Source: Geosmithia putterillii (taxonomy: Eukaryota > Ascomycota > Sordariomycetes > Hypocreales > Bionectriaceae). From it: DNA of 64,000 nucleotides. Below are positions 55,388 through 64,000 of this stretch, piece after piece. How positions within the stretch are numbered: position 1 is the stretch's first letter; every line of letters begins with the position of its first letter. Below the pieces are notes generated by a model, which searched no databases, had not been told where the DNA came from, and was given only the letters and a program-made list of their open reading frames with translations. Position numbers and translations under genes: made by a program. The stretch covers positions 1,323,539-1,387,538 of the forward strand of contig FYEU01000320.1 in assembly GCA_900188575.1 (NCBI GenBank), in the 5' to 3' direction.

Positions 55388-56329
55388 ATGCCTGGCGGTA
55401 AGGGCAAGTCTTCGGGCGGAAAGAGCTCGGGCGGCAAGACGGGCGGCGAGGGCAACAAGAAGCAGATGAGCCACTCCGAGCGCGCCGGTCTTCAGGTGAG
55501 CCCCCCTCGATGCATGATGAATCCCCAGCCTTGCTCTTCTGTTGCTGCGCATCGCCCCTCGCGGCGGCGCGCATCGCACGTGTCCTGAACGTCCCGCCTC
55601 CGCCGCCGCCGCCGCTCCCCTCAATTCTTCCGAACGCGTCAAACCCCTCGAGTCGCTCCATCACCAAGACGAACAACATCAACGCGCCACGAAATCGCAT
55701 CCATCTTCGCGTCTTGCGCCCGCGCGCGCGACCGTGTATGCGACGACGACTTGGATCACGCCATGTTCGAAGGGATGGCAGTCGACGGAGGGGTTCCCCA
55801 CGGGCGCGACGGGTGGGAGCGGGTTGGCGGTGCGACGGCAGTGGCAATCAGCAGAAGAGGCACCGTGCTGGACCTTGTGTGAGCTTGCTGACCTAACCTT
55901 CTTGTTTACAGTTCCCTTGCGGTCGTGTCAAGCGATTCCTCAAGAACAACACGCAGAACAAGATGCGCGTAGGCGCCAAGGCTGCCGTCTACGTTACCGC
56001 TGTGCTCGAGTACCTGACTGCCGAAGTTCTCGAGCTCGCAGGCGTGAGTCATACCCCGCCATCTTTCTTGCCTCTCTTCTGAGGCGGGGGCTGTGCCCCC
56101 CAGGAGTACAACCTTTTGCTAACTCAAAGTCATACAGAACGCCGCCAAGGACCTCAAGGTTAAGCGCATCACGCCCCGCCACCTCCAGCTCGCTATTCGT
56201 GGCGACGAGGAGCTCGACACCCTGATCCGCGCCACCATTGCCTTTGGTGGTGTCCTGCCGCACATCAACCGTGCCCTGCTGCTCAAGGTTGAGCAGAAGA
56301 AGAAGAACAAGGGTCTTGTTGAGGCCTAA
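55388..56329 (+). CDS. htz1: Histone variant H2A.Z
   Basis: Exons are 55388-55495, 55912-56043 and 56138-56329 (143 residues). H2A.Z replaces H2A in promoter and boundary nucleosomes, deposited by SWR1. Variant-specific residues separate it from canonical H2A: GKGKSSGGKSSGGK tail, FPCGRVKRFLK, AKDLKVKRITPRHLQLAIRGDEELD, IRATIAFGGVLPHIN, and no SQE/SQEL tail. The N-terminal lysines lie in the GGK repeats that are acetylated in other species. Intron 1 (55496-55911) is 416 bp, several times longer than the other introns here, and GC-rich. Intron 2 (56044-56137) contains a perfect GGGGGC-TGT-GCCCCC inverted repeat. Leader and 3' flank are AT/CT-rich. It stands between two groups of metabolic genes and belongs to neither. 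Confidence 0.96.
56086..56100. repeat. GC hairpin inside H2A.Z intron 2
   Basis: GGGGGC and GCCCCC form a perfect 6-bp inverted repeat around TGT. It resembles part of the GC-rich dispersed elements (GGGGGCTGT) but lacks their left half. Confidence 0.75.
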
Positions 56330-57538
56330 GTCTGCGCTTAGCCTTTATGATATCCCCCCTTACTCTACCGCTTTTTCTCTCTTCTTTTCCGGCTGTTTTG
56401 TGACTCGCGATTTTTTCTTAATGTTATTATGGGTCTTTTTATGTGTACAAGGGGCTGCCACGCTTTTAGGACTGGAATGCGGGTTGTTGGTCATGTTGGT
56501 TTTGTTTTAATTTGCTGCGCTTGAAGAAGGCTGGGACGAGGACGGACAAGGACAAGGTCGACTGTGGCCCGTCTCGGGATGCTGGAACTGGAACTATCTT
56601 ACCCTGTTGTCGGATCGGATAATACCCATTTCACACCCGCTCATGGTGTCGACTTGGATCATGCAGGTCGATGTCGATGGGAGGGCAATGCAAAAGGAAA
56701 AGGAAAATGGACGTGTGCTTGTTCGGTTGACAATTGATCCAATGTATTATACAGCCCCAGTGTTTGTCTCCGAGGAAAGTCTCCGAAGAAGTGTTGTCGA
56801 ATGTGACTGTCTGCGAGATGGAGGGATGGTTTAATACAGTATACAGTGCGCTTCGAGGTGCAAGCCTCAACCCTCGTCTCTCTATAGTAGTACTCTCTCT
56901 TTTCTACGATATCTCCGTGTCCGTATGTCCGTCTTTCCATTCCCATGTGATCTACGTGATCTACCGTCTTGAGAGATGCTCATCAATAGTAGTCAATACA
57001 TGCAGCTGTTGGCATTGAATCTGATTTGCATGTTCGGGTTCTCTTGTGCGTGATTGGTCCCCGTCTAAGAGGTGGCTCCGGGGATTCTCCAAGACCGGGA
57101 CCCCGTCCCAGGAACGATGAGCACTAGCAGCTTATTTCTCCATGCATCCGCTGCAAGGGTACTTGCTATGGTTTGGGAGTGCCGGGGCCCGTGCCGCATT
57201 TCTACATGTACAGCGGCTCTGACATTCGATCATACCCGATTCGGGGGGTCTAGAAGCTGAGCAGGGAGGGATCCCTGGTGATGTGCATGAGGCCAGCGGT
57301 GGGGACCGACCAGTTCGCAAGGCAAGGTCCAGAGTTGAATGTCCAATGAGAGCAATGGGAACCCGAGCGATATGAATCTATCGAGAGACGTAGAATGCTG
57401 GCAAGAACGGGGTTAACGGTGTAGACTGGCAGTCCGAGGCATCTATAAAAGGGCCGTCCATCTACACCCTCTGTGGATATCTAACCAGCTCAGCACAGAC
57501 ACAGACACATACACACGACACAGAGACACTCAATCAAG
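56330..57538. other. Intergenic region, H2A.Z / SDR
   Basis: These 1.2 kb hold no supportable gene. The 3' flank of H2A.Z is T-rich. A TATAAAA-like box (CTATAAAAGG, about 57442-57451) lies roughly 90 bp before the SDR start and is the best core-promoter candidate in the window. A CACAGACACA repeat follows. Confidence 0.55.
57442..57451 (+). promoter_or_regulatory. TATA-box candidate of the SDR gene
   Basis: CTATAAAAGG matches the TATA consensus and lies about 90 bp upstream of the SDR start codon, leaving room for a short leader rich in ACACA. TATA-type promoters in fungi often go with inducible genes. Confidence 0.5.
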
Positions 57539-58504
57539 ATGCTGGACAAGACCTTCTCCTTCAACCCCGTGACGGACATCCCCTCGCAAGAGGGCAAAGT
57601 GATCCTCATCACGGGCGGCAACTCCGGTCTAGGCAAGCAGTGCGCCCTGGACCTGGCGTCTCACAGCCCGGCACGCATCTACCTGACATCCCGGGACCTG
57701 GCGAAGGGCAAGGCCGCCGTGGCCGAGGTGCAGGCCGTGGCCAGCCCAGGCACGCAGGTCATAGCCCTAGAGCTAGATCTCACATCGTTCGAGTCCATCA
57801 AGGCCGCCGCGCGTTCCTTCCTCGCCTCCTCCGACAGACTGGACATATTGTACCTCAATGCGGGGATCCTGGGCGTCGCGGCCGGCCAGACGGTCGAGGG
57901 CTACGAGATCCAGATGGGCACCAACCACGTCGGTCACGCCCTGCTCCTCAAGCTTCTGACGCCGACGCTGCAGAAGACTGCCTCTGCGACCAAGACTGCC
58001 TCAACCTCGGGCAAGCCCGGGGCAGGCAACAGGCCCCGGGTGATTAGCATCTCCTCCATCGGATACAAGTACCTCGACCCGCCGGTGATGCACCTCGACG
58101 CGCTCAAGACCGCCGAGGCGGGGCACGCCTCCATCATGCGCTACACGCAGAGCAAGCTGGCCAACATCCTGTACGGGCGGCAGTTCGCGGCGCACCACCC
58201 GGAGCTGGGCGTCGTGTCGCTGCACCCGGGCGAGGCGGAGACGCAGCTGTTCACGCGCGAGCCGGCCGATGACATGGTCAAGCACATACAGACGGTCGTG
58301 GCGCCCGAGCACAGCGTTACGATCGAGGAGTGCGTCAAGAATCATCTGTGGGCGGCGAGTGTGACGGACAGTGGGCTTGTTAGTGGGGCGTACTATGAGC
58401 CTGTTGGGGAGGGTGGGAGGCTCGAGGGCCTCGGGTTGGACGAAGAGCTTTCTGTGAAGCTCTGGGACTGGACGCAGAAGGAGCTTGAGGGTCACAGTCT
58501 GTAA
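57539..58504 (+). CDS. Short-chain dehydrogenase/reductase
   Basis: A single exon encodes 321 residues with a Rossmann fold. The cofactor loop is TGGNSGLG (25-32), then LNAGI (106-110), with catalytic Ser in ISISSIGY (about 172) and YTQSK (Tyr202, Lys206). The insertion between strand 4 and the active site and the length of about 320 fit the retinol-dehydrogenase/WW-oxidoreductase-like SDRs common in fungi, which mostly use NADP(H) (Arg in TSRD supports this). The substrate is unknown. The TATA box and compact leader suggest an inducible gene. It converges on the Zn2Cys6 regulator, with 288 bp between stop codons, and may be one of that regulator's targets. Confidence 0.9.
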   Translation: MLDKTFSFNPVTDIPSQEGKVILITGGNSGLGKQCALDLASHSPARIYLTSRDLAKGKAAVAEVQAVASPGTQVIALELDLTSFESIKAAARSFLASSDRLDILYLNAGILGVAAGQTVEGYEIQMGTNHVGHALLLKLLTPTLQKTASATKTASTSGKPGAGNRPRVISISSIGYKYLDPPVMHLDALKTAEAGHASIMRYTQSKLANILYGRQFAAHHPELGVVSLHPGEAETQLFTREPADDMVKHIQTVVAPEHSVTIEECVKNHLWAASVTDSGLVSGAYYEPVGEGGRLEGLGLDEELSVKLWDWTQKELEGHSL

Positions 58505-58792
58505 ACAAGAAACTTCAAGTGATGTGATTTGGGATTGTGAAAGAGCTCCGGGGGGACTGGACCTACCCCACACCACGCGGCTGTGGATCTGTCGTGGGGA
58601 CATGTTCGGGGATATTCCCGGGGAGAGAGCCAGTGTCAATAGGAACGCAAAAAACAGAGACTATGTAGTCATTGGTTCTAATGATATAAAGAGTTCATAC
58701 ACATAAGTAATAGAAGATCTGAGAAGATCTCGGAGACATGGTTGTTCTAACTCCTGACAGCAGAAATGTACATGTACATGGCACAGGTACAG

Positions 58793-60593
58793 TTAATAAT
58801 GAGCCTTGCTGAATCTTCCGGAACCGCTACAAGGCTGCGAAAGCCGATCAAGTTTCCTGATAACCCGCATGGGATTCCCAGGCCCACCGGTGCAGACAAT
58901 GGTTGCTTCCTCGCCATGTTCATTGGGCAAGATGACCTGGACATCAGCCACCCGATCCGTCTCAGGCACAGGTGTCACAATAAGAGCCTCCTGTTCGGAA
59001 AGAGGGTCTTCAATAGGTTTCTTGCGGGAGAAGAGATAGTTCGACACGGCATCCTGTCCCTCTTCGAGACGCATGACCTCAAGACCAATAGACGCTGCCA
59101 GGTCGGCATCCCACAGCGCCTCCTTGTTGGAGCTGGCTTGGAGGAGACGTATGGCCCGTCGACGGATGGGTCTCGATCGGCATTTCAGGGCCGTGAAATA
59201 GAGGGGTGGAATCCACCCCTTGTCTGCATTGAAGGTTGAGAGGTTTGGCCCGTGGGACACCTGCAGCTCAAGCATATGCATGGTCGCGGTGTGGAACACT
59301 ACCAGGGCCTGGTTGACGAGCTGCAGGAAATCGGCTGTGTATGCGTCGTATGTAGCCTCGCCATTCTCGAGAAAGCAGGTTGACGCCATGATCTTGGCCA
59401 TGCTGAGATAGGTGCGCAGGAGTGCGTAGGTAGGCGGTCCCGAGTGGCCCAGCTGCGTCACGAGACTGACTCTGGAGACGGCGTAGATTCGCGCCCACTT
59501 GTCGAGTCTCCCAAGAATTGTCCTTTGGCGGTCGTACATGTCGACCGAGGCGGTGACCATACTGTCCCTCTGATAGCTCCATTCATCTCCCAGTCTCCAG
59601 ATTACGGCCTGGATCCAGTCAAGTCGCGTTCGCGCCTCCGAGATGGACTGGAACATGACGGGGAGGGGTAAGGAGTCGGGAATCCTGTAGGATGTGCAGC
59701 CGGATTTCACTCCCTGGCCAAGAAAACGCGCCTGCATGTTCAACTTGGCAAACGTCTCGATGAGCCAGGTGTCTATGGGGTCGCGCTGGGCCGACGGGTC
59801 GTAATCGGTCCCCCCGGTAAGGGTCATGACGAGCTTCATGCCCGTGTGGAGATGCTGGTTTCCAGCCTGGAAGCGACCGCGCAGGTACTCAAGGGACACA
59901 AACACCATGCATGCCATGAGCGTGACGCGGACAGATGTGCGACTGTTGCCGGCAAGATGGGGCTCGAGTCGGTGGATGGCCTTTGTGTAGTGAGACAGCA
60001 TGAAGCGCTCGTCATCGTCCATAGACCCATCTTTCAGAAGGGGACGCCGTCCATAGCTCTCCCTCTCATGGGCGGATGAGAGAGCTAGGGCCGCGTGCAA
60101 TATGGCTGGCTCTGCGCAGCTCACCCGCAGGACGAACTGTTCCCACGCAGCATGGTCAAACGGCCCGGGAAGCTTCTTTGCTGTCCGGCATCGGAACCAA
60201 TCCATATAGTAGTTCTCGGATCTTCCCGTGGCCTCTGACAAAATGGCAAATAACTTGCCTATAGGCGGGTCACACGGAATGAGTCTGGCCTGGCGATGGG
60301 TGTCCTGCTGACTGCGGACGTTGTTCTGCTCGAGGGACCAGATGCCGTAACCCTCGCATTTGCGGCCCGTGGACTCACATCGGAGGCATATTGGGCGATT
60401 CTCGTCGCATTTGATCTTGCGGATTCTATTGAGGCAATGCGACCGTACGGTCAGTCAACCGGCCAGTGGATCATTCGTAGAGCGGGGAGGACCGTCACAG
60501 TTGATCCCGGTTATTCACGTACTTGCAAGTCCTGCATCCTGCCTTGGATTTAGGTCGAGCTCGCGGATTAGAGGAGATTAGGGGCCCGGCCAT
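58793..60593 (-). CDS. Zn2Cys6 transcription factor with fungal-specific domain
   Basis: Exons (minus) are 60593-60523 and 60425-58793 (567 residues). The short first exon supplies the start MAGPLISSNP and the first two cysteines. Splicing (AA|GTACGT...CAATAG|A) completes the Zn2Cys6 cluster: Cys20, 23, 30, 37, 40, 47, spaced C-x2-C-x6-C-x6-C-x2-C-x6-C, with KAGCRTCKIRKIKCDE matching the family. Without exon 1 the binuclear cluster is broken. The rest fits the Fungal_trans_2-type regulatory domain: SENYYMDWFRCRTAKKLPGPF, LHAALALSSAHERESYG, then helices through about 540. Such proteins bind CGG half-sites in the nucleus, often near pathway genes they control. Its neighbours, two SDRs and an aminotransferase, are candidate targets. 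Confidence 0.92.
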
Positions 60594-61485
60594 GATATAT
60601 AATATGGTGGCCTGTGCTGAAGGTGAAAGGTAACGATTGATCAAGGGTTATTAATCCCGATGACTGCCGTGGTGAGATTTGAAGGCGCGGCCGATTGAGG
60701 CTTAGGAGACCGGGAGGCGTAAGCACTTGCAGCCATGCAACCACAAAGGTGTCACGTGATGTAAGACGGACGACACAGACCGGTCTGAACGTTCGGAATG
60801 AAGAAGACTCTTCGATCAACTATGCTCTCAACGTGGAGGAACAATTATAGCAACGTAAAGAGACACACCGACACCACCGACAGGGACCGACAGGGACCGA
60901 CAGGCACCGGCCGGCAGAGAGGAGGAGAGAGGAGGAGGGGAAGGAGAAACGCATACTAGTTTCAATAACAATCGATGACATTACATTCTATATTGGTAGG
61001 AGCAGATGGCTGGGATGCAACTGCATTGAACTACTGTTTCTATTCTTCGATTTGTTAGATTGGGAAGTCGCGGAGGATTGATGATTGTTGCCGGAAGGCA
61101 CGGACAGTAAGGAAGATGCAAAACGAATATTTCAATCAGTATACCTGCATACCTGTCAAGGCGAGTCTGGAGATCATCAGTCTTTAATCCTCACTACATG
61201 TATCCATGCATGTATAAGTTAGGTGGTTAGAAAGACCGTCCATTCATTGCATTTTCTTGCTCCCGTCGTGGCGCTCCCGTCATGATACTTCGTTCCACCG
61301 AGAACGCCACAATTATAACGACATCACTGCCGCCTCCGTGATTTACTCGAACAGAATACGTAGAGACGCCTGTAGTATATGAGAAGATGAGAATTGGGAT
61401 GGTTCTAGCTACATGTATCTAGTAGCGAAACGCGTTGTCTACTGCTGGGAATATGCCGTGTGGACAAAGAGCAACAGTGGATGGA
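60594..61485. other. Regulator promoter / SDR 3' flank
   Basis: These 892 bp hold no gene that I see. A CACCGACAGGGACCGACAGGGACCGACAGG triplication-type repeat lies at about 60875-60908, followed by GAGAGGAGGA units. Confidence 0.55.
60880..60910 (+). repeat. ACCGACAGGG tandem repeat
   Basis: Three 10-bp copies of GACCGACAGG-type sequence lie upstream of the Zn2Cys6 gene. They may be a binding array or simple repeat. Confidence 0.7.
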
Positions 61486-62484
61486 TCACCATGGCTGAAC
61501 ACCGTCTCTGTGGACGACTTTGCCCACATCCTCGTCGCTAGCTCCCTCAACCACTTGCTTGATAAACTCGCCACCGATAGACGGGTCAGCGGCTCCAAGA
61601 GACTTGAGGAAATCAGGGCCAATCAGAAGGTTCGTAGCCAAGAAACCCGGAGACACAGCCCATACTTTGACGTCGTCCTCCTTGAGAATCCTATGCCATT
61701 CTCTGTCGAAGCTTGTCAGCTTATGTACATGTACAAGTACGTACGCAGGTACGCAAAAAGAGAGCCTTGTTGCAGACTGTAAGCAGCGGGGGGGGGGGAC
61801 CTGGGAACCAACCTCATCATCATGTTCAGACCCGTCTTGGTGCTCCGATAGGAGTGTGCGTTCGTTTTGAGCGACTCGGGGCTCTTGGGCCATCCCTTGG
61901 GCAGGGCCTTGTTGACAGGGAGCGCAGGGTTGGACGAATGAACGAACGAGCTGGTGCCGCTGGAAAGAAATATGAGGCGGGGATCCTGGGACTTGAGAAG
62001 GAGAGGCACAAATGTGTGTGTCAGGACCTGAGTGCCGGCCACGTTGACATTCCATGACTTCAACCATCCCTCGCGAATCGTCATCTGGCCCGCGGTCTGA
62101 GCCGTGTCAAATTGAGCACCTATATCACAGTCATGAGTGTCAGCAGATCCCGGGCCATTGTTGAATGAATTGAGAGGGGGGTAGATGGGGCATACCGGCG
62201 TTGTTAATCAAAACATCGACTCTCCCGTACTCCTTCTCGACGTGCGAAAACAGGGCATTGATAGAGTCGTCCTCTTCAACGTCGATTTGGACGGGAGCGA
62301 TTTCACTCGAGGTCTTGCCGGGAGGGTACTCCCCACGAACAGTTTCGGCCGCCTTCTGAGCCTTCTCGAGGGAACGTCCTCCAAGAAGGATCAGATACGC
62401 CTTTGGGGAGCGGCACAAGGCTCGAACAATCTCAAATCCGAGGCCTGTGTTGGCGCCAGTAACGAGGACTATGGTCTTGTCCAT
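61486..62484 (-). CDS. Short-chain dehydrogenase/reductase, classical type
   Basis: Exons (minus) are 62484-62196, 62119-61813 and 61702-61486 (270 residues). The cofactor loop is TGANTGLG (9-16), then NNAG (94-97, split by intron 1), with catalytic Ser in LSSGTSS (about 149) and Tyr187-x3-Lys191 in HSYRSTK. VWAVSPGFLATNL follows the active site (PG motif). Length is normal for classical SDRs. GGRS after strand 2 suggests NADP(H). Intron 2 (61812-61703) has a weak GTTGGT donor and a long C run (G10-11 on the plus strand near 61789-61799), but the frame and conserved residues need this splice. It starts head-to-head with the class V aminotransferase. Confidence 0.88.
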
Positions 62485-63461
62485 GGTGGTTGTCTTTCAG
62501 GTGTCTGTGTATGGGTGTATGTGTATGTATGAGGTTGAGGTTTGACTGTGAGGATAGTCTTCATGAAAATCAATCCAACCTTTGCGATCCGACTGTCTTT
62601 TATAGACCCGGCTGTGTCATTGCACCTCACTTACACGCGTGGTGGGGGCTCCACTTCTCGGCCGTTATGTCCGCGCGGGCGGGATCGTGTGGGTCGTCAT
62701 TGCGCGTGGTGGAGTTCGCGGACTACAGCTCCGCCGTACTTGTACGTGCGTGTGACGCTGCCCAGGGGCCTGTTTTTGGAGGCTAGAGGCGAAAGGTTCC
62801 AGCGGCCCCGAGCACGTATTACAGTACAGGTTGATTGAAAAACATGCATCTCTTGAGAGGCACCCGTGTACTCCCCCTCTTTCTACTAGTGCTTGTGATT
62901 GCCCGTAAAAGCCAATATAGAACGTACGCCGTACTACGGGAATTTAGACTAGACAAGAGTAAAAGGTTATGTGCAGCTGTGTATGTGTCTGGCACACTGA
63001 TATTAAGGTCAAAAGTACATAGATATAGACCGCTCTTGAGCTTTTTGTTGGGGACAGTGACGTGGGATCCCGTTCGACGTCCATGGTAACCCAAATGTCT
63101 GTACTGTATGCTGTCCCAACATTGAGGGGCTGGGGAATACATGTACCTGCAGTAGGGAGCTTACATGAGTATATGTATATGTATACCGAGCGTTCAAGCA
63201 TACTAGGTGAGAGTGATTTGGTTGTTGATTAGGGCCTAGGTCTCATGGTGATAGTGAAACTTGTCTCTAGTGCTTATTTACCCCATGTACTCAGTATTAT
63301 TCCTTTCCCCGGACCCAAACCACACACTGACATGTTTGGTGTGATTGCGGGAATACCGCAACGACCCCTCTTTTCAGGAACGGAACCAGTCGATTACATC
63401 TCTGTCAGACATCCTGTGTGCCATTTTCATTATCGCCTGCGAATCTCGGGCAGCATTTGCG
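62485..63461. promoter_or_regulatory. Divergent promoter region, SDR / class V aminotransferase
   Basis: This is a 977-bp spacer. I see no gene. A TTTTATAGAC TATA-like site lies at about 62599 on the SDR side. The right half is AT-richer with ACATGTAC words. Confidence 0.45.
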
Positions 63462-64000
63462 ATGGCCTCGGAGCCCCTCTTCCCACATACGGCCTTTATA
63501 GGCCTAGATGGCGTCACGCACGTCTGTGCCGCTGGAGAGAGCTCGCCTCTCAGGTCCCACCACGCAGCCTTGACGGACTATCTAGGCGACAAGTCAAGGG
63601 GCTCTAAAGGCCGACAGGACCAGAACCGTCATCTGGATGCGGTCCGGGACCTGGCATCTCGACTGTGGAAAGTCCCATTTGGCGACGTGGGCTTCGTGTC
63701 CAGTGTCGCCGAGGGGGTCTCAATCGTGCTGGAGTCTCTTGATTGGCAAGAAGGCGACAATGTCTGTGTCGACCCAGACGAGTTTCCCAGTATTGTTGCT
63801 CCATTCCTTCTACACTCCCAGAAGCAGCCCTTGAGATCGCCGTCGATTCGGTACAGCACCGAAGGGGACCTCGCACAGGTTGTCGACTCCAAGACCCGCC
63901 TCATTGCCGTCAGCTATGTTTCGTATCTCAACGGAGCCCGCGTGGATCTCGCAGAATATCGGCGAGTAGCTGACTCTGTGGGCGCCATCCTGGTTGTGGA
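63462..64000 (+). CDS. Class V aminotransferase (cysteine desulfurase-like fold), 3'-truncated
   Basis: The frame starts at an ATG (MASEPLFPHTAFIGLDGVTH) and is open to the window edge, 179 codons and two bases. The product has the N-terminal half of an aminotransferase class V PLP enzyme: a small N-terminal arm, HLDAVRDLASRLWKVP, VGFVSSVAEGVSIVLESLDW (cofactor-phosphate loop region), GDNVCVDPDEFPS, TRLIAVSYVSYLNGARVDL, and SVGAILVV right before the expected PLP-binding Asp. The Schiff-base Lys lies beyond the window. Family members are desulfurases, kynureninases and isopenicillin-N-epimerase-like enzymes; the reaction cannot be chosen from this half. It shares a divergent promoter with an SDR and lies close to the Zn2Cys6 regulator. 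Confidence 0.85.
   Translation, partial: MASEPLFPHTAFIGLDGVTHVCAAGESSPLRSHHAALTDYLGDKSRGSKGRQDQNRHLDAVRDLASRLWKVPFGDVGFVSSVAEGVSIVLESLDWQEGDNVCVDPDEFPSIVAPFLLHSQKQPLRSPSIRYSTEGDLAQVVDSKTRLIAVSYVSYLNGARVDLAEYRRVADSVGAILVV

Overview
The window is nuclear DNA from a filamentous ascomycete (Pezizomycotina, most likely Sordariomycetes). The genes carry short introns of about 50-110 bp with GTANGT-type donors and CTAAC/CTGAC branch sites. Coding GC is high, gene starts have pyrimidine-rich leaders, and the products are typical of moulds: Cps1-type GT2, Kin4-type kinase, a PNP/NB-ARC/TPR NLR, a Zn2Cys6 regulator and many oxidoreductases. The species cannot be fixed from sequence alone. I place 20 protein genes. 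Two run off the window: the GT2 gene at the left edge and a class V aminotransferase at the right edge. I found no convincing rRNA, tRNA, CRISPR or intact transposon.

Layout. 1-1.2 kb: 3' part of a GT2 polysaccharide synthase. 1.2-7.9 kb: gene-poor, with one unrecognised two-exon gene. 7.9-9.6 kb: GWT1, for GPI-anchor inositol acylation. 9.6-14.3 kb: non-coding and rich in a short ACTCCGTA motif. 14.3-17.8 kb: a 1180-residue Kin4-like kinase. 17.8-24.0 kb: a repeat-bearing non-coding stretch. 24.0-26.7 kb: a Ca2+/H+ exchanger with seven exons, one of which I infer to be only 3 nt long. 27.4-30.7 kb (minus): an NLR-like protein with an N-terminal nucleoside phosphorylase domain. 31.6-39.2 kb: a SPRY protein, PPP4R2 and RAD50.

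39.8-54.0 kb is the most striking part. It holds a dense run of metabolic genes: peroxisomal FMN 2-hydroxyacid oxidase, class B flavin monooxygenase, cupin, amino-acid permease, D-2-hydroxyacid dehydrogenase, class II aldolase, class III aminotransferase and GST. Six of them form three head-to-head pairs. Together they could import an amino acid, remove its amino group and process the resulting 2-oxo or 2-hydroxy acid. No such pathway is known to me, and the substrate is not readable from sequence. After the H2A.Z gene at 55.4-56.3 kb comes a second metabolic patch at 57.5-64 kb: SDR, Zn2Cys6 regulator, a second SDR and a class V aminotransferase. It contains the only pathway-type regulator in the window.

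Exon borders were worked out by hand from splice consensus, reading-frame phase and family knowledge. No alignment or RNA data were available.
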